Assembly (NCBI RefSeq): GCF_900099645.1
Contig: NZ_FMTL01000004.1
Span: forward strand, 1 to 64,000
Length of the DNA: 64,000 nucleotides
Reading direction: 5' to 3'
Source: Pseudomonas peli
GTDB taxonomy: Bacteria; Pseudomonadota; Gammaproteobacteria; Pseudomonadales; Pseudomonadaceae
Shown here: in pieces, positions 35,794 through 43,922 of the stretch
Numbering within the stretch: the first letter of the stretch is position 1
How the letters are laid out: every line of letters begins with the position of its first letter
The notes under the pieces: model-generated
What the model was told of the DNA's origin: nothing
What the model saw: only the letters and a program-made list of their open reading frames with translations
The model's database searches: none
Made by a program: the position numbers and the translations under genes

Positions 35794-36828
35794 CTACAAC
35801 CTTTGACGTTTACGCTGCTGTTTCACCTTGTACATCTCGCGGTCTGCCAGCATGACAGCCTCGTCCGCAGTCATGCTGCCCGGCAGCACCGCCGCCACCC
35901 CAACACTCGCGCCGGGATAGTCGATATGGCCAAGCCCATTACCCAACTCATATCGGCCTACCGTCGCTTGGGTCAGGCGATCCTGCATGAGATGGACGGC
36001 AGTTTGCATATCACTTGCCAGGTCGAGATGTTTGGCTGGCGTGCTCACCGCAATCACGATGAACTCATCGCCACCGACGCGCCCGATGGTGTCGCTGCTC
36101 CGGAGGCGCTGCTGCAGTTGGGTGGCTACCCCACGGAGAAACTCATCCCCTGCCTGGTGGCCATAGGCATCGTTGATGAGTTTGAAACCATCCAGGTCAA
36201 TGACCCCGACGAGCACGTACGAATGTTCGCGCTGGGCCTGGACTAACAAACGAGCGACATCGTTGAGGATGGCACGCCGGTTGGCCAAACCCGTCAGGGC
36301 GTCTGTCAGCGCCAGAGTGGCCAACTCGGCATTGGCAACCTGCAGCTGCTCAACCAGCACTTCACGCTCAAGGGAATAACTCAGCAGTCCAGAGAGCAGC
36401 ATCAGCAATGGTTCCACATCCGGCGCACGGGCCACCTGATCCGAACTCGCGGCACAGACGGTGCCCAGTACCCGGCCATCCACGGATCTGATTGGCGCGC
36501 TCACATAGGTTCTGATGCCCAGAGCGGCGGCGGCCTCCGAGTCACCCCAGCATTCGGCAACGTTGTCCGAGTACATACGGTTTTCGTCCAGTGCCCGCTT
36601 GCACAGCGTATCTGCCCACGGCACGACCAACCCTTCGGGAATCAACATGCCGCCCACGTTACGGGCGAACTCGACCCGCTGGACACCTTCCTCGGTATCA
36701 ATGGTCGTCAAATATGTCGATTCCATTCCGGTGACCTGACTGAGCAAGGCCAGCAAGGGACGCGTGAGTTGCTCCAGCGTTCGCGCTTTGGGGATGGTTT
36801 CAGACAGCAGGGAAAGTATTTGATCCAT
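35794..36828 (-). CDS. GAF-GGDEF diguanylate cyclase
   Basis: 344 residues, soluble. A GAF sensor domain covers about 20-165 (LGIRTYVSAPIRSVDGRVLGTVCAA in its second half). A coiled linker leads to a GGDEF domain with the active site RVGGDEFIVIA and an intact I-site RSSD. It should make c-di-GMP in response to an unknown small molecule or redox signal. It is a single gene. Confidence 0.9.
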   Translation of the reverse strand: MDQILSLLSETIPKARTLEQLTRPLLALLSQVTGMESTYLTTIDTEEGVQRVEFARNVGGMLIPEGLVVPWADTLCKRALDENRMYSDNVAECWGDSEAAAALGIRTYVSAPIRSVDGRVLGTVCAASSDQVARAPDVEPLLMLLSGLLSYSLEREVLVEQLQVANAELATLALTDALTGLANRRAILNDVARLLVQAQREHSYVLVGVIDLDGFKLINDAYGHQAGDEFLRGVATQLQQRLRSSDTIGRVGGDEFIVIAVSTPAKHLDLASDMQTAVHLMQDRLTQATVGRYELGNGLGHIDYPGASVGVAAVLPGSMTADEAVMLADREMYKVKQQRKRQRL

Positions 36829-36952
36829 GTGGATACGCCGGCAGCTATGAGGGCAACTCGATTGTCGACCAATCGGCGGTTTACTGAACAGTGTTGGACT
36901 TCACCAAACTAAAAAGACCCGCGGCAGAAACGCATTGCAGATTCACAGTTAT

Positions 36953-37294
36953 CTAGTCATCGCGCGTCAGCACTTCCAGCAGCTCAATCTCAAAAATCAA
37001 ATTGGAATGCGGCTTGATATGCGCGCCGAACTGACGCTCGCCATAGCCCAGGTGCGACGGAACAAAGAGTTTGCGTTTGCCACCGACTTTCATGCCCATT
37101 AGGCCCTGGTCCCAGCCCTTGATCACCCGGCCGGTGCCGATCACGCACTGGAAGGCTTTGCCGCGATCATAGGATGAGTCGAACTTGCGGCCATCTTCGA
37201 GGAATCCGTTGTACTGGGTGGTGATCAGCGCACCTTTGACCACTTCCTTGCCGTCACCCAGTTGAATATCTTCAATCACCAGTTCGTTGCTCAT
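36953..37294 (-). CDS. FKBP-type peptidyl-prolyl isomerase
   Basis: A 113-residue cytosolic single-domain FKBP that accelerates proline isomerisation. Key segments: VVKGALITTQYNGFLEDGRKFDSSYDRGKAF in part, VIKGWDQGLMGMKVGGKRKLFVPSHLGYG, and the closing NLIFEIELLEVL. GAGGTGAG precedes the ATG. No signal peptide. Confidence 0.92.
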   Translation of the reverse strand: MSNELVIEDIQLGDGKEVVKGALITTQYNGFLEDGRKFDSSYDRGKAFQCVIGTGRVIKGWDQGLMGMKVGGKRKLFVPSHLGYGERQFGAHIKPHSNLIFEIELLEVLTRDD

Positions 37295-37345
37295 TACTCA
37301 CCTCGTCTATTCGCCAGGCCTGCTTATGGCCGGGTTTGCAGAAAA

Positions 37346-37858
37346 TCACTCGCCAGTCGGCTCCAGCACCGCCAGCAGCTCGGATAGCCGCGCTTCCAGT
37401 TGCGCCAACTCGCTGGCGGCAATCGGCGCCAGCAGGCGCGCTTCATTGGCGACATGCGCGGTTACCGCGCGGTCGATCAGTTCCAGGCCGGCCGGAGTCA
37501 GTTGCACCAGCAGGCTGCGCGCGTCGCTGGGGTTGGCCTGGCGGCTGACCCAACCTGCGGCTTCAAGCTGCTGCAACTGCCGGGTCATGGTGCCGGAGGT
37601 GACCATCAGGGTCGAGAACAGTGTGGTCGGTGCCAGGCGGTAAGGCTCGCCGGAGCGACGCAAGGTGGCCAACACGTCAAACTCCCAGGCGGTCAGGCCA
37701 AAGCTGCTGAACAGTTTGTCCAGCTCACGCCGCAACAATGCCGCACAGCGCCCGAGCCGGCCGATCACGCCCATCGGGCTGACATCCAGATCCGGCCGCT
37801 CGCGGTGCCACTGCTGAAGAATTGCATCGACCGCATCCATCTGTCGCTGAATTGCCAT
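37346..37858 (-). CDS. MarR-family transcriptional regulator
   Basis: 170 residues with a winged helix: LTAWEFDVLATLRRSGEPYRLAPTTLFSTLMVTSGTMTRQL spans the recognition helix, and WVSRQANPSDARSLLVQLT is the wing. It is divergent from an EamA exporter gene. The gap holds two copies of a TCTTGA-type palindrome, so it most likely represses the exporter gene and itself until a ligand is bound. Confidence 0.9.
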   Translation of the reverse strand: MAIQRQMDAVDAILQQWHRERPDLDVSPMGVIGRLGRCAALLRRELDKLFSSFGLTAWEFDVLATLRRSGEPYRLAPTTLFSTLMVTSGTMTRQLQQLEAAGWVSRQANPSDARSLLVQLTPAGLELIDRAVTAHVANEARLLAPIAASELAQLEARLSELLAVLEPTGE

Positions 37859-37879
37859 TGGCTTACCTTTGGAAATTTA

Positions 37880-37933
37880 TCTTGAACTCAAGACAAGTCG
37901 CTATTAGCTTCGCATTTTATCTTGAATGCGAGA
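37880..37933. promoter_or_regulatory. Pair of probable MarR operators
   Basis: TCTTGAACTCAAGA at 37880-37893 is a perfect palindrome with a short spacer. TCTTGAATGCGAGA at 37920-37933 is a near copy, and each is followed by CAA. Their starts are 40 bp apart, in the divergent promoter region of the MarR and EamA genes. Confidence 0.65.
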
Positions 37934-37940
37934 CAAATGC

Positions 37941-38876
37941 ATGGACCACTCAACATCGCGTAGCTCCTGGCTGGATGTGTTGATCACGGCTTTAGCGCCG
38001 GCCATCTGGGGCTCGACCTATATCGTCACCACCGAGATTCTGCCACCCGATCGGCCGTTTACCGCCGCGCTACTGCGCGCCCTGCCTGCCGGTCTGCTGC
38101 TGGTGCTGTACAGCCGCTACCTGCCCCGGCCCAGCGAATGGCCGCGTTTGCTGGTGCTGGCAGCGCTGAATATCGGCTTCTTCCAGGCGCTGCTGTTTGT
38201 TGCCGCCTACCGCTTGCCCGGCGGACTGGCGGCGGTGGTCGGGGCGATTCAACCGCTGCTGGTGATGGGCCTGGTGTGGTCGATGGATGGTCAACGTCCA
38301 GCATCTGTGGCGGTAGCCGCCAGCGTTGTGGGTATCGCCGGGATGGCTGCCCTGCTGCTGGTACCTGACGCGAGTTGGGACCCAATCGGGATTGCCGCCG
38401 CCTTTATCGGCACTGCCTGCATGGCGAGCGGCACCTACCTGACGCGACGCTGGCGACCGACTGTGCCGCTGCTGGCCTTTACCGGTTGGCAACTGCTGAT
38501 TGGCGGTTTGTTCCTGCTGCCGGTGGCCTGGCTGATCGACCCGCCGCTGCCGCCGCTAAGCCTTATGCAGTGGCTGGGCTATGCCTACCTGTCGTTGTTT
38601 GGCGCATTGCTGGCTTATGTGCTGTGGTTTCGCGGCATCGCTCGCCTCGCGCCGGTGGCGGTGTCGTCATTGGGGCTGCTCAGCCCGCTGGTGGCAGTGA
38701 TTCTCGGCTGGGCATTGCTCGGGCAGAGCATCACCGGTGTGGCGCTGCTGGGCTTGGTTGCGGTGCTGGGCAGCATTCTGGCGGTGCAATGGGCCGCAGC
38801 GGCCAAGCCGGCAGTTGTCGCGCCCCATGTTAAAGTCGCGCGCTGCACAACCCCGACGGCCCAAGGCGACAACTAG
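37941..38876 (+). CDS. EamA/DMT-family transporter
   Basis: About 311 residues with ten hydrophobic helices in two EamA repeats. The first repeat begins ALAPAIWGSTYIVTTEILP and the second around FIGTACMASGTYLTRRW. Members export amino acids and other metabolites; the substrate is unknown. I use the ATG at 37941 because an earlier ATG at 37926 lies inside the second operator. MarR-type control is likely. Confidence 0.87.
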   Translation: MDHSTSRSSWLDVLITALAPAIWGSTYIVTTEILPPDRPFTAALLRALPAGLLLVLYSRYLPRPSEWPRLLVLAALNIGFFQALLFVAAYRLPGGLAAVVGAIQPLLVMGLVWSMDGQRPASVAVAASVVGIAGMAALLLVPDASWDPIGIAAAFIGTACMASGTYLTRRWRPTVPLLAFTGWQLLIGGLFLLPVAWLIDPPLPPLSLMQWLGYAYLSLFGALLAYVLWFRGIARLAPVAVSSLGLLSPLVAVILGWALLGQSITGVALLGLVAVLGSILAVQWAAAAKPAVVAPHVKVARCTTPTAQGDN

Positions 38877-38881
38877 CGACC

Positions 38882-39892
38882 ATGCAAACCCCGGCATTTA
38901 CTGGCGATCTGGAAGACTGGAACACCCTGAACAGCAGCATCGGTTTTTCCGAGTTGCTGATCGGCAATGGCGCAAGCCTGGCGGTATGGCGCAAGTTTGC
39001 CTACTTCTCGCTGTTCGACGAGGCGCAGACCACGCGCAATCGCCCGCTCAGCCCGACCGAACTCAGCGTGTTCCGCGCCCTGGATACCAGCAATTTCGAG
39101 CAGGTGCTCAGCGCGCTGAAGAACAGCATCCGGGTCAATGCCGCGCTGACCATCAACTCCTCGTCGCCGCGCCATCGCTACTTCGCCATCAAGGAAGCGC
39201 TGATCCACGCCGTGCGTGCGGTGCATATCCCCTGGAGCCAGATGCAGGCCGCCAGCCTGGCGCAGATCAACAGCGCGCTGAGCCAGTACCAGACGGTGTA
39301 TTCCGGCAATTACGACCTGCTCAACTACTGGGCCGTGATGCAGGCACCGGACGCGTTTGAAGACCTGTTCAGAGGTGCGGATTCAACCTTCGACCCAGGC
39401 AACAGCCAGCGCCAAGACCATGCTACGCGCCTGCTCTATCTGCATGGCGGCATGCACCTGGTAAAGAACATCGACGGCAGCACGCGCATTCTCAATTCAT
39501 CGGAGAGCACCCTGCTGGCCAGCTTCGCCATTAACCAGCTGGGCGATATTCCGCTGTTCGTTAATGAAGGCAGCAGCGCGGACAAGCTCAAGGCCATCCG
39601 CAGCAGCGATTACCTGGCGTTCTGCTACAGCCAGTTGGCACAGCCCAAGGACCGGCTGTGTATCTTCGGCCACAGCCTGTCGGCGCAGGACCAGCACCTG
39701 ACCCAGGCACTGCAACAGGCCGGAGTGAAAACCCTGGCCATCTCGATCTACCCGCACAACCCGCTGTTTGTCGCCCAGCAGAAGCAGCACTACGCCAGCC
39801 TGTTCGCCGAACAGCAAGTGGAGCTGCGCTTCTTCGATGCGCTCAGCCACCCGCTGGGTGACCCTGCGCTGCGCATCCCCACTGACGCTTAA
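38882..39892 (+). CDS. DUF4917 protein with SIR2-like motifs
   Basis: 336 residues, soluble. The order of motifs recalls the SIR2 superfamily: SELLIGNGASLAVW near 22, SGNYDLLNYW at about 142, LLYLHGGMHLV at about 182 and CIFGHSLSAQDQHL at about 261. Some SIR2-like proteins in bacteria are NAD+-cleaving defence effectors, but no partner domain or defence neighbour is visible here. It begins 5 nt after the exporter gene and ends overlapping the convergent RHH gene by 4 nt. Confidence 0.75.
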   Translation: MQTPAFTGDLEDWNTLNSSIGFSELLIGNGASLAVWRKFAYFSLFDEAQTTRNRPLSPTELSVFRALDTSNFEQVLSALKNSIRVNAALTINSSSPRHRYFAIKEALIHAVRAVHIPWSQMQAASLAQINSALSQYQTVYSGNYDLLNYWAVMQAPDAFEDLFRGADSTFDPGNSQRQDHATRLLYLHGGMHLVKNIDGSTRILNSSESTLLASFAINQLGDIPLFVNEGSSADKLKAIRSSDYLAFCYSQLAQPKDRLCIFGHSLSAQDQHLTQALQQAGVKTLAISIYPHNPLFVAQQKQHYASLFAEQQVELRFFDALSHPLGDPALRIPTDA

Positions 39893-40191
39893 GCCTGGAT
39901 CGAACGCACCAGGCTTAGCTCGGCCGGCGCACGGCGCTGGCTGAGGTAACGGGTGCAGCTGACGCGCAGGAATGAGGCGAAATTCACCACCTCACCGCGA
40001 TAGTCCATCACCTCGTCATACAGTTTGGTGATCAGCTGATTGGTGGTCATGCCATCGACTTCGGCGATTTCGCGCAGGATGTCCCAGAACTGGTTTTCCA
40101 GGCGTAGGGTGGTGACCACGCCACGGATGCGCAGCGAGCGGGAACGGGATTCGTAGAGAATCGGATCGGCTTTGACATACAGCTCGCACAT
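39889..40191 (-). CDS. Ribbon-helix-helix domain protein
   Basis: 100 residues. After a short N-terminal segment comes an RHH_4-like core: GVVTTLRLENQFWDILREIAEVDGMTTNQLITKLYDE in part, with conserved RYLSQRR near the end. It is probably a DNA-binding regulator; the target is unknown. GGGAGGTGAG precedes the ATG. A MITE-like repeat begins 49 nt upstream of the start. Its stop overlaps the DUF4917 stop (TTAA). Confidence 0.85.
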   Translation of the reverse strand: MCELYVKADPILYESRSRSLRIRGVVTTLRLENQFWDILREIAEVDGMTTNQLITKLYDEVMDYRGEVVNFASFLRVSCTRYLSQRRAPAELSLVRSIQA

Positions 40192-40239
40192 GGCGGCTCA
40201 CCTCCCTAAATGCGGGGCCTGACTGGCCCCGGCAGTTTA

Positions 40240-40379
40240 GAACCTGTTTACGATCTGCTGCGCGTCGGCGCTACTGCGTTAAAAACAAGCTCGGAATGCT
40301 CATTTACCATTCGTAAACTCCGCTTCCTCGCTTGTTTTTGCCTTGTATCGCTCTAGCTCGCAAGATCGTAAACAGGCTC
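40240..40379 (-). repeat. MITE-like repeat, copy 2 (140 bp, inverted relative to copy 1)
   Basis: Same length and sequence family as the repeat at 24926-25065, in the opposite orientation. The terminal inverted repeats are GAACCTGTTTACGATCT on the left and AGATCGTAAACAGGCTC on the right, with one mismatch in 17. It is flanked by TTA at 40237-40239 and 40380-40382, the same target as copy 1 (TAA) read on the other strand. The right-hand TTA is the stop codon of the DJ-1/PfpI gene. Confidence 0.88.
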
Positions 40380-40961
40380 TTACAGCGTGATCTGTGTACC
40401 GAGCAGACCAAGGAATGCGGCCAGCCAGTTGGGGTGCGCTGGCCAGGCCGGCGCGGTGACCAGATTGCCCTGCACATGGGCCTGGTCCACAGCGATATCG
40501 ATATAGCGCCCGCCAGCCAGGGTGACTTCCGGGCCACAGGCCGGGTAGGCGCTGCATTCGCGGCCTTTAAGCACGCCCGCAGCGGCGAGCAATTGCGCGC
40601 CATGGCAAACCGCCGCAATCGGTTTGCCAGCCTTGTCGAAGGCCTGTACCAGCGCCAACACCTGAGCGTTCAGGCGCAGGTACTCCGGGGCGCGACCACC
40701 GGGGATCACCAGGGCGTCGTAATTTTCAGCCTTGACCTGAGCGAAGTCGAAGTTGAGGGCAAAGTTATGCCCCGGCTTTTCGCTGTAGGTCTGCTCGCCT
40801 TCAAAATCGTGGATGGCGGTGCGCACGCTCTGTCCGGCGCTCTTGTTCGGGCATACCGCGTGCACCTGATGGCCGACCATCAGCAGTGCCTGAAACGGCA
40901 CCATCACTTCGTAGTCTTCGACGTAGTCGCCGACCAGCATGAGAATCTTCTTCGCTGCCAT
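40380..40961 (-). CDS. DJ-1/PfpI-family protein
   Basis: 193 residues. The family nucleophile elbow is [19 protein letters not shown], with Cys-His; the acidic partner lies in [13 protein letters not shown] and the loop [11 protein letters not shown]. Members act as chaperones, deglycase-like enzymes or amidases; the activity cannot be decided here. The ATG at 40961 fits the family start ([17 protein letters not shown]). The stop codon is formed by the target duplication of the adjacent MITE. Confidence 0.88.
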   Translation of the reverse strand: MAAKKILMLVGDYVEDYEVMVPFQALLMVGHQVHAVCPNKSAGQSVRTAIHDFEGEQTYSEKPGHNFALNFDFAQVKAENYDALVIPGGRAPEYLRLNAQVLALVQAFDKAGKPIAAVCHGAQLLAAAGVLKGRECSAYPACGPEVTLAGGRYIDIAVDQAHVQGNLVTAPAWPAHPNWLAAFLGLLGTQITL

Positions 40962-41071
40962 GTGCCTACTCCCTTTCTGGGTTGAGAAGCACAGAGTGTT
41001 ATCCCGATCAGCCGGCAGCGGGTAATAGCCCGGTACTACAGCGCTCGCGACTGCGAGCAAGCCAACGTTGC

Positions 41072-41126
41072 GTAGGGTGTGCCATGCACATCAATGCAGG
41101 CTGCTGGTGCGCGCGGCGCACCCTAC
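41072..41126. repeat. REP-like palindromic repeat
   Basis: GTAGGGTGTGCC at 41072-41083 is an inverted match (11 of 12) to GGCGCACCCTAC at 41115-41126. It is GC-rich and extragenic, like Pseudomonas REP/REPIN sequences. Only one copy was noticed in this window. Confidence 0.5.
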
Positions 41127-41150
41127 AACGACAGGCTAGTGTGCCCTCAG

Positions 41151-41564
41151 CTACTCCAGCACTTCCTCATCACGTAGCAGCACATAGGTGCAACCGCTGT
41201 CATCTTCCAGGTAGTCGTGCACATAGAACATCACGACTTCACCCAGGCCGGGCTGGGCGGCCACGTAGTCACCGATGTCCACGGTGAAATGGCCTTTGGA
41301 ACCCGGCTTGGCTTCACACTCGATGCGCGCATTGACGAACAGCTCCGGCGCGCTGTCGCCGAAATAATCTTCACGCTCTGCAGCATCCCAATCGGCCGGG
41401 GCTTCGAACGGGCCGCAGAACAGCACCTTGGCATCACCCAGATCCACTTCCTCGGCTTCCGGATCCTGGTCATCCGCGCGATACACCGTGCAGTCCTGCG
41501 CGTCAGGGTTTTCCAGAATGGCCAGACGGGCCGCCAGTTGTTGCTCAGTATCCATAGGGGGCAT
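41151..41564 (-). CDS. Conserved acidic hypothetical protein
   Basis: 137 residues, strongly acidic, with no membrane segment or known motif. It begins MPPMDTEQQLAARLAILENP and ends in a DYLEDDSGCTYVLLRDEE segment. CGGAG lies 6 nt before the ATG at 41564, which favours this start over the Met three codons later. Function unknown. It is divergent from the cluster at 41777. Confidence 0.75.
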   Translation of the reverse strand: MPPMDTEQQLAARLAILENPDAQDCTVYRADDQDPEAEEVDLGDAKVLFCGPFEAPADWDAAEREDYFGDSAPELFVNARIECEAKPGSKGHFTVDIGDYVAAQPGLGEVVMFYVHDYLEDDSGCTYVLLRDEEVLE

Positions 41565-41710
41565 AGCTATCTCCGAGCGTTTTGGCGATTAAGAGCAGGG
41601 CAAATCCAGCCGGCAGTCCATCTGCCGGCAAGGCCTAGCAGGCTATGGGCTGTTGCGCTTGCAGTGCAAGCGATGAAATGCCCGCAGCCACCTTACGCAG
41701 AATATTTTGC

Positions 41711-41731
41711 GACTTAATTTGGCGTTAAGTC
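41711..41731 (+). promoter_or_regulatory. Candidate response-regulator box in front of the 41.8 kb cluster
   Basis: GACTTAA and TTAAGTC form an inverted repeat around TTTGGCG. Read as direct half-sites, TTAA recurs at an 11-bp interval, the spacing bound by OmpR/PmrA/QseB-type regulators. The cluster ends with a regulator of that type, so feedback control is plausible. Confidence 0.45.
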
Positions 41732-41776
41732 TGCAGGCAAATACTCACTCCCAAGTTCACAGACGAGGTTCCGTTT

Positions 41777-42466
41777 ATGGAGCTGCCTTGGGTGTATCAA
41801 AACACTGCACTTGCACAGATCGGCCGCGAGCAACCGCTCAGCCTGTACCTGGCCAATCACGAAAGCCCACGCCGAGCGGGGATTGAAGCCTTTATCGGCG
41901 AGCGCTTCGCCGCTCAGCATCAAGCGCGAATCCGCCATTTCATGCCCTGCCTGCTCAGCCTGGAAGATCGCGACGGGCAACTGCTCGGCGCGGTAGGCCT
42001 GCGCGGTGCCGCCAGTGGCCCGCTGTTTCTTGAGCGTTACCTGCAGCAACCGGCGGAACAGGTGATTGCCGCCCGGCAGGTGGCCAATGCACCACAGCGG
42101 GCACAACTGGTCGAGGTCGGTAACCTGGCAGCGGGCAGCCCGGGCGCTGCGCGTTTGCTGATCGTCGCCCTGACCGATCTGCTGGTGGCGCTGGGTTATC
42201 GCTGGGTGACCTTTACCGGCACCCTGGCCCTGCTCAACAGCTTCCAGCGCCTGGGCCTGACGCCCGTACCGCTGGGCCCGGCCAATCCGGATTGCGTGGG
42301 CGACGAACTGGCCGACTGGGGCAGCTACTACGCCAACCAACCGCAAGTGATGGCCGGCGACATCTACGCCGGTCACCAACGCCTGCTGCAACTGGGTGCT
42401 TACCCGCGCCTGGCTCACCACGCTTTCTATGCCCTGGAGGACATGCCCGATGTGGCCTGCCGCTGA
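41777..42466 (+). CDS. Thermostable-hemolysin family (GNAT-like) protein
   Basis: 229 residues of the family named after Vibrio delta-VPH, whose fold resembles N-acyltransferases and acyl-homoserine-lactone synthases. Conserved parts include RAGIEAFIGERFAAQHQARI near residue 35, VEVGNLAAGSPGAARLLIVAL at about 113 and FTGTLALLNSFQRLGL. There is no signal peptide or transmembrane helix, so a pore-forming role is doubtful; an acyl-transfer step in a small-molecule pathway fits its neighbours better. First gene of the operon, overlapping the ligase gene by 17 nt. Confidence 0.75.
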   Translation: MELPWVYQNTALAQIGREQPLSLYLANHESPRRAGIEAFIGERFAAQHQARIRHFMPCLLSLEDRDGQLLGAVGLRGAASGPLFLERYLQQPAEQVIAARQVANAPQRAQLVEVGNLAAGSPGAARLLIVALTDLLVALGYRWVTFTGTLALLNSFQRLGLTPVPLGPANPDCVGDELADWGSYYANQPQVMAGDIYAGHQRLLQLGAYPRLAHHAFYALEDMPDVACR

Positions 42467-43922
42467 ATCACTGTTCAACCGCCTGGCCGCACTCGGCGAT
42501 GCCAGCGCCCTGCGTGAAGGCCCGTGGCAACTGAGCTACACCCAGTTGCTGAATGAGGTCGAGCAGCGCAGTGCACTGTTGCTGGAGAGTGGCGCGCGGC
42601 GCGTTGCCCTGGCGCTGGACAATGGCATCGACTGGGTACTCTGGGACCTGGCCACCCTGCATGCCGGGCTGGTTTGCGTGCCGCTGCCGGGCTTCTTCTC
42701 CAGCGGCCAGCAGGCCCATGTGCTCGACAGTGCCAGCATCGACTGCCTGATCGGCCCGAACACTGCACTGTTCAGCGCACTGGGTTTCAACCCTAGCGCG
42801 GCCGGCATGCTGCAACGCCCACGGGCGCAGGTCAGCACGCTGCCAGTCGGTACCTGCAAGATCACCTACACCTCCGGCACCACCGGGCAACCCAAAGGCG
42901 TATGCCTGGATATCGCCACACAACTGGCGGTGGCTCGCAGTCTGGTGCAGGCCAGCGCCAGCTGCGCGGTCGAACGCCACCTGTGCGTCCTGCCGCTGGC
43001 CACCCTGCTGGAGAATATCGCCGGGGTTTATGCGCCCTTGTTGGCCGGGGCGCGGATTGAATTGATGCCGATGGCGCAGATCGGTCTGCTCGGTGCCAGC
43101 CAGTTCGATCTGCCGCGCTTTCTCGGCGCCCTGGCTCAGGCGCAGCCCAATAGCCTGATCCTGCTGCCACAACTGCTGCTGGCGCTGGTCAGCGCCGGCG
43201 AAAATCACCTACCCCTGCCGAGCAGCCTGCGTTTTATCGCCGTCGGCGGTGGCCGCGTCGCCAGCCAATTGCTGCAACGTGCTGACGCCCTGGGGCTGCC
43301 GGTGTTCGAGGGCTACGGCCTGTCCGAGTGCGCCTCAGTGGTGTGCCTGAACACCCCGGAAAACCGCCGTATCGGCACCGTCGGCCAACCGTTGCCACAC
43401 CTGCAGGTACGCCTGGCTACAGACGGCGAGGTGATGGTCCAAGGCCCACGCCTGCTTGGTTACCTGGGCGAACCATGCCCTGACGAGGAGTGGCTGGGCA
43501 CCGGTGATCTGGGCCATTTCGACGGACCATTCCTAGTACTGCACGGGCGCAAGAAACACCAGTTCATCACCGCCTTTGGCCGCAACGTAAACCCGGAATG
43601 GGTCGAGGCCGAGTTGGTCCAGCAACTGCCAATCGCCCAGGCCTGGCTGCATGGCGAAGCACTGCCCGGCAACATTGCCGTGCTGGTGCCGCGCTTCCCG
43701 AATACCCCTGACAGCCAATTGGCCGAAGCCGTGGCGACGGCCAACCAAGCCCTGCCCGACTATGCCCGCGTGCACCACTGGCTGCGCGCCGAACAACCTT
43801 TCAGCAGTGCCAATGCGCTGGCCACCAGCAATGGCCGCCTGCGGCGTACAGCCCTGCTTAACCACTACCAGCACGCCATCGAGCAATTGATGGCCACCGA
43901 ATCCTGCTATGGAGATGCCTGA
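42450..43922 (+). CDS. AMP-dependent synthetase/ligase-like protein
   Basis: 490 residues of the ANL superfamily. The P-loop-like motif TYTSGTTGQPKGVCLD is at about 140, followed by FEGYGLSECASVV and LGTGDLGHFDG. It should activate a carboxylic acid as acyl-AMP. The C-terminal A10 motif reads TSNGRLRR, with Arg where most ligases have the catalytic Lys, so full adenylation activity is uncertain. The ATG at 42450 follows GGAGG and overlaps the preceding gene; a longer frame is out of the family. Confidence 0.82.
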   Translation: MWPAAESLFNRLAALGDASALREGPWQLSYTQLLNEVEQRSALLLESGARRVALALDNGIDWVLWDLATLHAGLVCVPLPGFFSSGQQAHVLDSASIDCLIGPNTALFSALGFNPSAAGMLQRPRAQVSTLPVGTCKITYTSGTTGQPKGVCLDIATQLAVARSLVQASASCAVERHLCVLPLATLLENIAGVYAPLLAGARIELMPMAQIGLLGASQFDLPRFLGALAQAQPNSLILLPQLLLALVSAGENHLPLPSSLRFIAVGGGRVASQLLQRADALGLPVFEGYGLSECASVVCLNTPENRRIGTVGQPLPHLQVRLATDGEVMVQGPRLLGYLGEPCPDEEWLGTGDLGHFDGPFLVLHGRKKHQFITAFGRNVNPEWVEAELVQQLPIAQAWLHGEALPGNIAVLVPRFPNTPDSQLAEAVATANQALPDYARVHHWLRAEQPFSSANALATSNGRLRRTALLNHYQHAIEQLMATESCYGDA

